From the NCBI GenBank assembly GCA_038745535.1, contig JBCDLI010000004.1:1-64000 (forward strand): a stretch of DNA of 64,000 nucleotides, in the 5' to 3' direction. The notes beneath the pieces are model-generated. The model was not told the DNA's origin. It ran no database searches and was given only the letters and a program-made list of their open reading frames with translations. The position numbers and the translations under genes are program-made. This stretch comes from JBCDLI01 sp038745535. Its GTDB lineage: Bacteria > Pseudomonadota > Alphaproteobacteria > Rhizobiales > Rhizobiaceae. Of the stretch, positions 1 through 8,406 are shown in pieces (the stretch's first letter is position 1; every line of letters begins with the position of its first letter).

Positions 1-2613
1 CGACAGGAGCGAAGAGATGAAGATGATGTAGGCCTGCCTGCCTGCTTCGTTGAACTCATCGCGTGTTGCGTTGGTCGGTAACTGCTTCGGGAAGAAACCA
101 CCTTTGGCGCCAACCGGTACGATAACAGCGTTTTTGACCTGCTGTGCTTTCACGAGGCCCAAGACCTCAGTGCGATAATCCTCCGCCCGGTCCGACCAGC
201 GAAGACCACCGCGCGCCACCGGGCCGAAGCGTAGATGAACGCCTTCGACGCGCGTATCGTAGACAAATATCTCGCGATAAGGACGCGGTTCGGGCAGGAA
301 ATCGAGTTTCTTCGGATCAAGTTTGAAAGACAAAGCAGCGTCGGCCGCGCTTGTTGCCAGTGCGAAATAGTTCGTGCGGAGCATAGCATCCAACACGGCC
401 TTGAAGTTGCGAAGGATTTTGTCCTCGTCGATGCTCTCCACTTTCAAAAGAAGCGCATCGAGCTTCTTTTCAATCAGTTTTGATACCGAGTGACGCTCAT
501 TTGCATCGGCGTAAAGGACGTTAGATGCGGGATTAAAACGAAGCTGAAAGAGCTCGAACAGCCGTTTTGTAAACTCAACATTCGCCGACAAGGTTGCGGC
601 CATGTAGGCTTGCGAAAACTGTGATCCTGCTTGCTTCAGATATCTTCCAATTGCGCGAATAATGCTGGTCTGCTGGCAAGAAAGACCCGCTTTCAAAATC
701 AGCGCATTGAAGGGATCATTGTCGACCGCACCGCTCCAGACGGAGGTGAACGCAGTCTCAAACAGCTGGCCATCATCGTCCAGCGGGACAGCACTTCCGT
801 CACGGCTTCGCAACTGCATATCGTGGAGCCATATCGGTTTACCGGAATGGTTCACGCAGTAGGTGTTTTCCCGTACGACCTGCAGGCCTAGATTTTCAAG
901 CAGCGGCACCCTCTTCGACAAGATGACGGGCTCGCCGCGGTGAAAAACCCGCAGTGAAGCCTCGTTTTCACTCTCACCTGCGTCGCGGTAGAAGTCGACC
1001 GCTAGAGGGTTTTCGCTGCTGACTTTTCCGAAGTAGCTCAGATCGCGGAATGCGCGCGGTGCGGCAACGGTCTGCTTGTAGCCCGCCGTGAATTCGAAAT
1101 CGTCGAGCATCGGAGCGTCGGCTATATCGCCCTGCGTTGAGATAAAATCGAAGAGCTGATCTTCCCAGCTCTTCGTTATTTTATCGATTGCATCTTCAAG
1201 AGATGCCGGGCTTGGCTTTGGCGTCTGGCCTTTTGACCTGCCGATGATGAAATGGACCCGCGTGATCCCGTTTTCGAAGAACGCTGGGTAAAATGCGGAG
1301 ACATGGCCGTCAAACTCGGAAGCAAGCAGCATACCGATCTTTGCTCGAAGGCCGGAGGTATATTTATCCCGAGCAACATAAACGAGCACCGACACGAAGC
1401 GGTCGAAAGGGTCAATCCGGGAGAGCACACGCACGCGTGGGCGCTGTTCCAGCGCAATGATTGCTTCGCAGTTTCGCGCCAACTGCGGAACGTCAATTTG
1501 AAAAAGCTCGTCGCGCGGATAGGTCTCTAGAACATTGATCAAAGCCTTGGCCGCATGTCCGCCCGCTTCGAAATCAAAACGGTCGATGACCGATGTCGCC
1601 TTGGAGCGGATGAAAGGGACCTCGAAGATCGAGCGGGTATAGGCAGTTTGGGTAAATAAGCCGACCAAACGCAGTTCGCCGAGCACTTTGCCTTTTCCAT
1701 CGAATAGCTTGATGCCGATATAGTCGAGGTAGGTTCGGCGATGAACGATGGATTTGCTGTTGGCTTTTGCGACCAAAAGAAGATTACGCCCTGTCAGGAA
1801 CTCGCGGACCTGCGGCGTGGTCGTGACCGGCTGACCATCGTGAATAAGAACGCGCAAGTTTTCGTCGCGCAAAATGCCGAGCGGTTGCTTATCGGCGCGA
1901 ACGAGTTTCCCGCGCTTTTCGCCGCCGGAAAAATCAAACTCGCGCATGCCAAGAAGCACGAAATTGTCGTCGCGAAGCCATTCAAGAAAGCCAATGGCTT
2001 CGTTCACATCGCCGCGTTTTGCCGGTAGAACACCGTCGCGCCACTCCGCTACGATCTCGTTCAAACGATCGACCATCGATGGCCAGTCTTCGGTCGCGTG
2101 CGAGACGTGATTTATGACCCGGTTAAGACCTGCTTGCAGGTCGGCAGTATTGTCTTTTTTCAGGTCATCGAGCACCACATGAATGATGCTGATTTTGTGC
2201 GTCTTGCCGGGCAAATTTGGCGCGGAAAGCGCAAGGCCGCTTTCACTTTCTTCGAGCGTCAAAACCGGATGCGCTGCCATGACAACATCGACGCCATGCG
2301 CGTTCAATTCGGCCATGATCGAAGAAAATAGGAACGGCTTATCGCGGCTGACAACGGTCATCAGACTTCTCGCAGTGCCGCTATCGGTATCAGCGTTTTC
2401 GATGTCTACGATTGGCAGCCGCTTTACGCGATGTTTCAATAGGCCGGTGACGAGCTCAACAGATCGCGCAAGTTCGTCGGGTGTAAGCTCCGTGAGGTCT
2501 TCGGCACCAACAGCGTCGAGCATGGGTGCCACCAATAGCCGTGCTTCTGCTGAGACCCGGCTCTCGACTTGGTCCAACATCCGCTTTACGACAGCGCTAA
2601 TTCTTTTGGACAT
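1..2613 (-). CDS. NAD-dependent glutamate dehydrogenase, large (GdhB/180-kDa) type, 5' part
   Basis: This is the first 871 codons of a gene that runs off the left window edge; the family is about 1,600 residues long. It oxidises glutamate to 2-oxoglutarate and ammonia with NAD in the cytoplasm. I translated the minus strand from the ATG at 2613-2611, which is preceded by a GGAGGA ribosome site. The reading frame is open to base 1. The N-terminal half is the long regulatory region (ACT-like in this family). Near residues 800-840 comes the start of the catalytic domain, with the RGGLRWSDR stretch and a G-A-K-G-G motif around residue 837 that holds the substrate-binding lysine. The rest of the catalytic and NAD domains lie outside the window. 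It is transcribed divergently from the small membrane-protein gene on its right. Confidence 0.93.
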   Translation of the reverse strand, partial: MSKRISAVVKRMLDQVESRVSAEARLLVAPMLDAVGAEDLTELTPDELARSVELVTGLLKHRVKRLPIVDIENADTDSGTARSLMTVVSRDKPFLFSSIMAELNAHGVDVVMAAHPVLTLEESESGLALSAPNLPGKTHKISIIHVVLDDLKKDNTADLQAGLNRVINHVSHATEDWPSMVDRLNEIVAEWRDGVLPAKRGDVNEAIGFLEWLRDDNFVLLGMREFDFSGGEKRGKLVRADKQPLGILRDENLRVLIHDGQPVTTTPQVREFLTGRNLLLVAKANSKSIVHRRTYLDYIGIKLFDGKGKVLGELRLVGLFTQTAYTRSIFEVPFIRSKATSVIDRFDFEAGGHAAKALINVLETYPRDELFQIDVPQLARNCEAIIALEQRPRVRVLSRIDPFDRFVSVLVYVARDKYTSGLRAKIGMLLASEFDGHVSAFYPAFFENGITRVHFIIGRSKGQTPKPSPASLEDAIDKITKSWEDQLFDFISTQGDIADAPMLDDFEFTAGYKQTVAAPRAFRDLSYFGKVSSENPLAVDFYRDAGESENEASLRVFHRGEPVILSKRVPLLENLGLQVVRENTYCVNHSGKPIWLHDMQLRSRDGSAVPLDDDGQLFETAFTSVWSGAVDNDPFNALILKAGLSCQQTSIIRAIGRYLKQAGSQFSQAYMAATLSANVEFTKRLFELFQLRFNPASNVLYADANERHSVSKLIEKKLDALLLKVESIDEDKILRNFKAVLDAMLRTNYFALATSAADAALSFKLDPKKLDFLPEPRPYREIFVYDTRVEGVHLRFGPVARGGLRWSDRAEDYRTEVLGLVKAQQVKNAVIVPVGAKGGFFPKQLPTNATRDEFNEAGRQAYIIFISSLLS

Positions 2614-2717
2614 AGTTCCTCCCCGTCGCACGATGATGCTGCCCCGGCGGGTCATCAAAGTGCTGCGGGGTAAGCAATCCGATGAAGTCCGCTTTCGGTC
2701 AAGGGAGGTCGAGCTGC

Positions 2718-2972
2718 ATGGCAAAAGAAAAGCCCGGTCAAAATGAAATGGAAGAAGCGCGACGTATTATCGGACGCGTTGACGCTGAATCCGAGACCCT
2801 TGGCACGTCATCTTTTGCGCGGCTCGCCAACAGAGCCAGCGATCACTTGGTGGCCAATGATGCCGATCAAACCGATGCTGCTGAAGTTTGGGGAAAGCGT
2901 GTTGGGCGGGGTCTGGCTGTGGCTGCATTCGCCGCGCTCGCGATCTGGCTCTTAAATTGGCTAATGCGCTAA
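2718..2972 (+). CDS. Small C-terminally anchored membrane protein, uncharacterised
   Basis: An 84-residue protein with a charged N-terminal part (MAKEKPGQNEMEEARR) and one hydrophobic segment at about residues 62-82, near the C-terminus, suggesting a tail-anchored or single-pass inner-membrane protein. I chose the ATG at 2718 because GGGAGG lies 9 bases upstream; an in-frame upstream ATG at 2682 has no such site. Its stop is 5 bases before pdxY, so the two are probably co-transcribed. I do not recognise a named family and infer no function. Confidence 0.7.
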   Translation: MAKEKPGQNEMEEARRIIGRVDAESETLGTSSFARLANRASDHLVANDADQTDAAEVWGKRVGRGLAVAAFAALAIWLLNWLMR

Positions 2973-2977
2973 GTCCC

Positions 2978-3829
2978 ATGACGATACGCCCGGTGATTGT
3001 CGCCATCTCCAGCCATGTGGCGCGCGGAACGGTGGGAAATCGAATCATCACGCCCGTGCTAGAAAGTCATGGTTTCGACGTTTGGGCTGTCCCGACAGTC
3101 TTGCTGCCATTTCACCCCGGTATTGGACGCGGTGTGAAGGCGGTGACGGAAGAAGATGCGTTCGCCAGCTGGCTCAATTCACTTTCAGAACTTGCCGATG
3201 GGCAGCGCATCGTCGGCGTGATCAGCGGATATTTTGGATCTGTGAAGCAGATCGTCGCGGTTCGAGAGTTCGTTACCCGATTGCGGGATAAGCAAAGCAT
3301 CACTTATCTGTGCGACCCGGTGATGGGTGATGCAAATGGTCTATATGTGCCCTTAGAGATCGCCGGTGCGATCCAAGCTGAACTGGTGCCTATTGCAGAT
3401 GTTATTACGCCGAATATTTTTGAATTTGGGTGGCTTAAGAGCGGACGCGCAAGTGCGATGCCGATTGACGAAGTGGTTTCGAAAATGGGTCATTGGAGCG
3501 ACAGTTGTCGAAACGATGTGATCGTCACATCTGCCGAGGAAGAGGGGCGCAAGACGCTTAGCAGGATCGGAAACATCTCGACGAGCGGCGATAAAATCCG
3601 GGGCTTCGTTCATGCCAAGGTGCTGAAGGTACCAAGCGGCACTGGTGACATGTTTTCAGCTGCCTATCTTGGATATCGTCTCGGTGGACACGCCGATCCT
3701 CTGCGGCGTGCGACATCGGCTGTTTGGGCTGCGGTCAAGCAAAGTGCGGGTGATATCGATCTTAGTATGCATGGACATACCGAAGACACAGAGAGCGAGA
3801 TACTTGAGATTGACTTTGGGGAGAATTGA
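2978..3829 (+). CDS. pdxY: Pyridoxal kinase PdxY
   Basis: A 283-residue ribokinase-fold kinase that phosphorylates pyridoxal to pyridoxal 5'-phosphate in the vitamin B6 salvage pathway. The N-terminus has the family pattern (SSHVARGTVGN, then a tryptophan-containing strand). The middle holds CDPVMGD, and the C-terminal third holds the G-T-G-D anion-hole motif with the catalytic Asp (residues about 226-229). The ATG at 2978 starts 5 bases after the preceding gene; an in-frame extension upstream overlaps that gene and lacks similarity. The length matches the family (about 280-290). It is the second gene of an apparent operon with two downstream envelope proteins of unknown role. Confidence 0.88.
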   Translation: MTIRPVIVAISSHVARGTVGNRIITPVLESHGFDVWAVPTVLLPFHPGIGRGVKAVTEEDAFASWLNSLSELADGQRIVGVISGYFGSVKQIVAVREFVTRLRDKQSITYLCDPVMGDANGLYVPLEIAGAIQAELVPIADVITPNIFEFGWLKSGRASAMPIDEVVSKMGHWSDSCRNDVIVTSAEEEGRKTLSRIGNISTSGDKIRGFVHAKVLKVPSGTGDMFSAAYLGYRLGGHADPLRRATSAVWAAVKQSAGDIDLSMHGHTEDTESEILEIDFGEN

Positions 3830-3830
3830 T

Positions 3831-4286
3831 TTGGGGACGCGCGTGAAAATAGTTTTTTCAGCTTTGATGTTTGTGCTGGCTGGCATGGTGCCGACGGCAA
3901 ACGCGGTGGAACTTTCCAATCTCAGGGTGACGCACGCGTTTTATGCCGCGCTGGGAAACACCGATATCGGCGATGCTATTATTTCAGAAATTGTGTCTGA
4001 CGATCTCGTCGTGGAGTTGCGCGACCTCGGCATTACACAGAACCGCGACGAGTTTTTGGAATCGCTTCCGCAAGTTCGTGAAGCCCTTGAAGAAAAGCCC
4101 GTTACCCATCGGATTATGGAAGTTGGCGAGGGCGTGATTGTGGTCACCGCGTGCTATGAATTTAACTCGAATGATTTTTTGGCCCGCGAGACCGTCAGCT
4201 TTACCGACAACCTCATTTCGACGGTCGTGCAGGAAGAGCTTTCGGACGATTGCGCCGCTATGCTGAGCGGAGAAACTGAACAATGA
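3831..4286 (+). CDS. Exported small protein, NTF2/SnoaL-like (tentative)
   Basis: About 151 residues with a typical signal peptide (KIVFSALMFVLAGMVPTANA) followed by a mature domain of roughly 125 residues. The domain begins HAFYAALGN and alternates helices and strands in a way that resembles an NTF2/SnoaL fold; this is by eye only. I start it at TTG 3831 because GGGGAG lies 7 bases upstream, overlapping the end of pdxY. A GTG at 3843 is the alternative and gives the same signal peptide. It overlaps the next gene by four bases (ATGA), indicating coupled translation. Function is unknown. Confidence 0.65.
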   Translation: MGTRVKIVFSALMFVLAGMVPTANAVELSNLRVTHAFYAALGNTDIGDAIISEIVSDDLVVELRDLGITQNRDEFLESLPQVREALEEKPVTHRIMEVGEGVIVVTACYEFNSNDFLARETVSFTDNLISTVVQEELSDDCAAMLSGETEQ

Positions 4287-4678
4287 TCGCCATGTTCCCA
4301 CTCCTCGTCATCTCTCTTATCGCCTACAATGTAATCGTGATTTTTGGCGGTGGCGTTTCCGCTCTTCAAGGTGAGGTGCTTTCGCTTACAATGATGAGCG
4401 GTGGCAATTGGCAGATGACCGTTGGCGATCTGCTCATCGTCAGCTCGCTGGTGCTGCTGTTTTTCGAAATCATGAAATCCACAAGGACTTCAAATGCATC
4501 GGTGCTCGATCATTTATTATCGACATTTGTGTTTGTCGCATTCCTGGTCGAGTTTTTGCTGGTCCCCGGTGCCGCGACCTCGGTGTTTTTCATTCTAATG
4601 GTCATGTCTGCGGTGGACCTGATGGCAGGATTCTCAGTCTCAATCCGCGCGGCTGGACGCGACGTGTCCTTCAACTAG
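4283..4678 (+). CDS. Conserved multi-pass membrane protein, uncharacterised
   Basis: A 131-residue, very hydrophobic protein with about four predicted membrane segments (roughly residues 3-23, 45-64, 77-95 and 98-118). Its ATG overlaps the stop of the exported protein upstream (ATGA), so it is translationally coupled to it and is the last gene of the pdxY operon. It converges with rsmB, whose end lies 39 bases away. No catalytic motif was seen. It resembles unnamed membrane proteins found in rhizobial genomes, but I cannot assign a role. Confidence 0.7.
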   Translation: MIAMFPLLVISLIAYNVIVIFGGGVSALQGEVLSLTMMSGGNWQMTVGDLLIVSSLVLLFFEIMKSTRTSNASVLDHLLSTFVFVAFLVEFLLVPGAATSVFFILMVMSAVDLMAGFSVSIRAAGRDVSFN

Positions 4679-4716
4679 CGCTTTGCGCTTTGGCGATGGA
4701 TAGAACGTTTATAGTA

Positions 4717-6138
4717 TCAAGGTGCCCTGAACCGAACGGCGAAGAAGCCATCGATGCCGCGCGTAATGCCGGGATCGGCAAACTCGGTGACGGGTGTTGT
4801 TCTCACCTGACCGTTGGCGTTGACCGCACCTCTCAGCCATGAGATTTCGTCGGCCTGAATGGGGTCTGCGATAAGTGTTGTCGTCTCGCAATTCATGAGC
4901 TTTTCCGCCAGCTGCTCGCCTTCTCGGGGATCAATTGAACAGTTCGAGAAAACGATCCGCCCGCCGGGTGCGAGAAGCATTGCCGCGCTTTCAAGCATCT
5001 TAAATTGAAGCTCGGCGAGCTTCACGACGTCGTCATCGGATTTGACCCAGGGCACATCGGGATGACGGCGTATCGTTCCCGTGGACGAGCATGGCGTGTC
5101 GAGAAGGATTGCGTCGAATTTCTCTTCCGGTCGAAAATCAAAAAGGCTCGAGCAAACTGTCGTCAATCCTTCTGAAAGTTGCAGTCGCTCAATGTTCTCG
5201 CCAAGCCGTTTGAGCCTATTTTTGGAAATGTCGAGCGCGGTGACCTGCGCTCTGGCATCCAACAACTGAGCCGTTTTGCCTCCCGGAGCCGCGCATGCAT
5301 CAAGAACGCGCTTTTCGGCGACATCGCCCAACAACGTGGCGGGTATTGAAGCGCCCACGTCCTGCACCCAGAATGCGCCGTCCGCGAAACCGGGAAGCTT
5401 CGTGATTTCGGCCGACTTCAGCGTATCGCTTGTGAGCCGCAATGATTGCCCATGGAGCGACGTTGCCGAAACAGCCTCTTTTATTTGGTCGATGCACTCA
5501 GCATCTCTTTTCAAAGTCAGGTCTATATAACCGGGCTGCCTATGGGCAGTCATGATGGCTGCGGCTGCATCGGGACCGTAGGCACTCTCCAGCATCTTAA
5601 AAAACCAGGCTGGGCCATGTCGCGGCGCGGTCTTAATTTCAATGAGCAGCTTTTCCTTACTGCGGACCGTTCGCCGGCAAATGGCATTAACAAGCGAGGC
5701 AAACCGGCGGTTTCTCGGGTCGGCGTTTGCTGCATCGACGGCGAGATCAACGGCGGAGTGATCGGGTATATCAAGGAACAGAATCTGCGTGATTGCCACA
5801 TGCAGCAGGTGCTTCAACGAGGTGGCATTACCGGGGAGGGGGCGATCCAGAAGTGTTGTGAGGATCGCGTCGATGTCTGCGCGATGCTTGAGCGCTGCCA
5901 TCAAAATTGCACGAACTAAAGAGCGATCACGTGGTTCCAGTCGCAGATAATCGGGATGTCCGTGGTGATCATCGGTCAGCGCGTCCATCGGCGTTTTCGC
6001 GTCCATGATCGCGCCAAGAAGGCGTGCGCCGGTGCGCCGGGATGCAAGGCCCGGCTTCGCATCACTTGTTTGGGTGGTTGGTCGTTGTTTTTTGGACTTC
6101 CGGCGAGGGCGGGGCTTGGCAACCTCGCTCAAGACCAA
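4717..6138 (-). CDS. rsmB: 16S rRNA m5C methyltransferase, RsmB family
   Basis: A SAM-dependent RNA methyltransferase of the RsmB/NOL1 family, expected to make 5-methylcytosine in 16S rRNA (C967 in E. coli). After a basic N-terminal tail comes a NusB-like RNA-binding domain (about residues 30-170). The methyltransferase domain follows: the SAM motif DACAAPGGKT, then LLDTPCSSTGTIRRHPDV with the catalytic-motif cysteine, and a later NCSIDPREGE with the second cysteine. The first start is TTG at 6138, which overlaps the end of htpX; a second TTG at 6132 is better spaced from AGAGG, so the exact start is uncertain. It forms an operon with htpX. Confidence 0.88.
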   Translation of the reverse strand: MVLSEVAKPRPRRKSKKQRPTTQTSDAKPGLASRRTGARLLGAIMDAKTPMDALTDDHHGHPDYLRLEPRDRSLVRAILMAALKHRADIDAILTTLLDRPLPGNATSLKHLLHVAITQILFLDIPDHSAVDLAVDAANADPRNRRFASLVNAICRRTVRSKEKLLIEIKTAPRHGPAWFFKMLESAYGPDAAAAIMTAHRQPGYIDLTLKRDAECIDQIKEAVSATSLHGQSLRLTSDTLKSAEITKLPGFADGAFWVQDVGASIPATLLGDVAEKRVLDACAAPGGKTAQLLDARAQVTALDISKNRLKRLGENIERLQLSEGLTTVCSSLFDFRPEEKFDAILLDTPCSSTGTIRRHPDVPWVKSDDDVVKLAELQFKMLESAAMLLAPGGRIVFSNCSIDPREGEQLAEKLMNCETTTLIADPIQADEISWLRGAVNANGQVRTTPVTEFADPGITRGIDGFFAVRFRAP

Positions 6139-7121
6139 GGGCCTCTTGGCGTATCGGCATCGCGGCCGAACTTCTTCGACTGTTTACGACCCGTTGTTGG
6201 AATGCCGGATGAACCGCTGCGCGTTTTGGTTTGCGACATCGGAGGCGGCGCGCTCTCAATGGGTGGTTCAGATGGCGCTCCGATATCAGTCATCTTCATT
6301 AGCGCGTCTATGCGGTTTTGCGTGTCCGGGTGCGTTGAGAAAAGCTTGTCCGCCCGCTGTCCGTTGAGCGGATTGATGATGAACATGTGCGCGGTCGCGG
6401 GATTGCGTTCGGCCGGTACGTTGACTGTTCGGCCCGCAGCCGCCGCGATTTTGCTCAGAGCAGAGGCAAGCCAACGGGGATTACCGCAAATTTCTGCGCC
6501 TCGACGGTCAGCGGAATATTCCCGTGTCCGACTAATGGCCATCTGAACCAGCATCGCAGCGAAGGGTGCCACGATCATCGCAACCAACACACCGATGAAG
6601 CCAAACGGATTGTTGTTGTCGCGACCCGAGCCGAAAAAGAGCGCAAAATTGCCAAGCATCGAAATTGCACCGGCAAGCGTTGCAGTGATGGTCATAATCA
6701 GCGTGTCGCGGTTCTGGATGTGCGCCAGCTCATGGGCCATCACGCCCGCCACCTCTTCCGGTGTCAGACGGTCGAGCAAGCCAGTTGTCGCTGCAACTGC
6801 GGCGTTTTCCGGATTTCTGCCCGTGGCAAATGCGTTCGGCTGATCTTCCTTGATGATGTAGACCGCTGGCATCGGAAGGTCGGCGTTTGCCGCTAGATCG
6901 CGCACCATACCGAAATATTCCGGCGCTGACTTTTCATCGACGCGAATGGCGTTGTTCATCCGCAAGACCATTTTGTCGGAATTCCAGTATGAGAACGCGT
7001 TCATGGCAACTGCGATGCCGAGTGCGATCATCATGCCGCCGGTCCCGCCGATCATGAAACCGATGCCCATGAACAACGCGGTCATGAACGCTATTAGCAT
7101 GGCGGTTTTGATCATGTTCAT
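6129..7121 (-). CDS. htpX: Membrane zinc metalloprotease HtpX
   Basis: A 330-residue inner-membrane protease of the M48 family that degrades misfolded membrane proteins. The start chosen (ATG 7121) gives MNMIKTAMLIAFM followed by two N-terminal membrane segments (about residues 6-50). The zinc motif HELAH is present at about residues 131-135, with two further hydrophobic segments after it and a downstream glutamate region (REYSADRRGAEIC). The C-terminus has a basic extension after the conserved core. Its last bases overlap the start of rsmB, so the two are likely co-transcribed. A longer frame upstream of 7121 has no family similarity. Confidence 0.92.
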   Translation of the reverse strand: MNMIKTAMLIAFMTALFMGIGFMIGGTGGMMIALGIAVAMNAFSYWNSDKMVLRMNNAIRVDEKSAPEYFGMVRDLAANADLPMPAVYIIKEDQPNAFATGRNPENAAVAATTGLLDRLTPEEVAGVMAHELAHIQNRDTLIMTITATLAGAISMLGNFALFFGSGRDNNNPFGFIGVLVAMIVAPFAAMLVQMAISRTREYSADRRGAEICGNPRWLASALSKIAAAAGRTVNVPAERNPATAHMFIINPLNGQRADKLFSTHPDTQNRIDALMKMTDIGAPSEPPIESAPPPMSQTKTRSGSSGIPTTGRKQSKKFGRDADTPRGPWS

Positions 7122-7237
7122 TGTCTTTGGCCCTTTAAGACTATGGTGTATTCGTGGCATGGAATTTACAGACGCCTGGGCATATATGGGAGGCTGAGGA
7201 GCGGTTTTGCAACTGATGAACGTCACAAGAGATTTTT

Positions 7238-7468
7238 ATGACTGACGAAAACGTAATCGAAACTGAAATCGAAAAAGAACCTGCGCCAAAGCGTAAGTTT
7301 GAAGATTTGCCTCCTGCAGCTCAGCGCGCTTTGAGAGAAGCTGAGGCGCGTCGTGAAACCGAAGTCCGCGCAACGGACGGGCTGCCCAAAGAAATAGACG
7401 GTCGCGGCGGCGAAGATCCCGCTCGTTTCGGCGATTGGGAAGTCAAAGGGATCGCGATCGACTTTTAA
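7238..7468 (+). CDS. DUF1674 protein, succinate dehydrogenase assembly factor 4 (SDHAF4) homologue
   Basis: A 76-residue soluble protein ending in the family signature G-G-E-D-P-A-R-F-G-D-W-E followed by a terminal D-F. In eukaryotes the homologue (Sdh8/SDHAF4) binds the flavinylated SdhA subunit and promotes succinate dehydrogenase assembly; bacterial DUF1674 proteins are presumed to act likewise. The N-terminal half is charged and probably disordered. It is divergent from htpX and its last bases overlap the 3' end of tyrA on the other strand by four bases. No sdh genes lie nearby. Confidence 0.78.
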   Translation: MTDENVIETEIEKEPAPKRKFEDLPPAAQRALREAEARRETEVRATDGLPKEIDGRGGEDPARFGDWEVKGIAIDF

Positions 7469-8403
7469 GTCGTCTCTTCGGCGTTGTTTCGCCCGAAATT
7501 TGGTGCCTCCACATCCTGACCCGCCTCGATAATTGATCGACGAATTTCACGCGTCTTTGTGAAAAGCTCTTCAAGCGCTTTGCCATCGCCACGACGAATG
7601 AGTGCGCGCAGTGCGGACAAATCCTCTGAGAACCGCGCTAGCATTTCCAGAACTGCCTGTTTGTTGTGTAGGCACACATCGCGCCACATCACCGGATCAG
7701 ACGATGCCAGACGCGTGAAATCACGGAAGCCGGACGCTGAATACTTGATGACGTCGGCCTTCTCCACGTCTTCAAAGTCTGATGCGGTGGCAACGATATT
7801 GTAAGACACAAGCTGCGGAAGATGGGAGACAAGTGCCAGGACCTTGTCGTGGTGTTCGGGGTCCATGGTTTCGATCATCGAGCCGCAGCGCTGCCAAAAC
7901 GACTTTAACTTTTCGAGGGAGTCCGGATCTGTATCGGGCAACGGTGTTAGAATGCACCAGCGGTTTTCGAAAAGTGTCGCGAAGCCGGAGGCCGGCCCCG
8001 AATATTCCGTTCCGGCAATTGGATGCCCGGGAATGAAGTGAACATTTTTCGGCAGCGCATGCTGCATTTGCGCGATGACCGACGCCTTCGTTGACCCAAC
8101 ATCGGTGACGAGTGCGCCGGGTTTCAGTGAGTTGGAAATCGCTTCCGCTACCGATCCCGATGCGCCGACGGGTACGGAGATGACGACGAGGTCCGCGTCC
8201 CGTACTGCTTCGGCAGCATCGGTCGTGTAGCTGTCACCGAGGCTCAAGTGCTCGGCTTCGGCGAGTGTTTCTTTTGTCCGTGTCGAGACAACGATTTTCG
8301 TCGCGATCCGATTGCGCCGGATAGCGTGCGAAAGCGACGAGCCAATGAGGCCGATCCCGATCAATGCGACCGTGTCGAAAAGTGGGCCTTTATTTTCAGG
8401 CAA
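7465..8403 (-). CDS. tyrA: Prephenate/arogenate dehydrogenase
   Basis: A 312-residue dehydrogenase of the TyrA family, which converts prephenate (or arogenate) to the tyrosine precursor with NAD(P). The N-terminal Rossmann motif is GIGLIGSS (about residues 16-23), followed by TDVGSTKASV and HPIAGTEYSG, which are family hallmarks around the active site. The C-terminal helical dimerisation domain contains SHLPQLVSY and GFRDFTRLASSDP. It lacks a chorismate mutase domain, as usual in rhizobia (also named tyrC there). Its start is 3 bases downstream of hisC, so hisC-tyrA is an operon joining two steps of aromatic amino acid synthesis. Confidence 0.92.
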   Translation of the reverse strand: MPENKGPLFDTVALIGIGLIGSSLSHAIRRNRIATKIVVSTRTKETLAEAEHLSLGDSYTTDAAEAVRDADLVVISVPVGASGSVAEAISNSLKPGALVTDVGSTKASVIAQMQHALPKNVHFIPGHPIAGTEYSGPASGFATLFENRWCILTPLPDTDPDSLEKLKSFWQRCGSMIETMDPEHHDKVLALVSHLPQLVSYNIVATASDFEDVEKADVIKYSASGFRDFTRLASSDPVMWRDVCLHNKQAVLEMLARFSEDLSALRALIRRGDGKALEELFTKTREIRRSIIEAGQDVEAPNFGRNNAEETT

Positions 8404-8406
8404 GTC

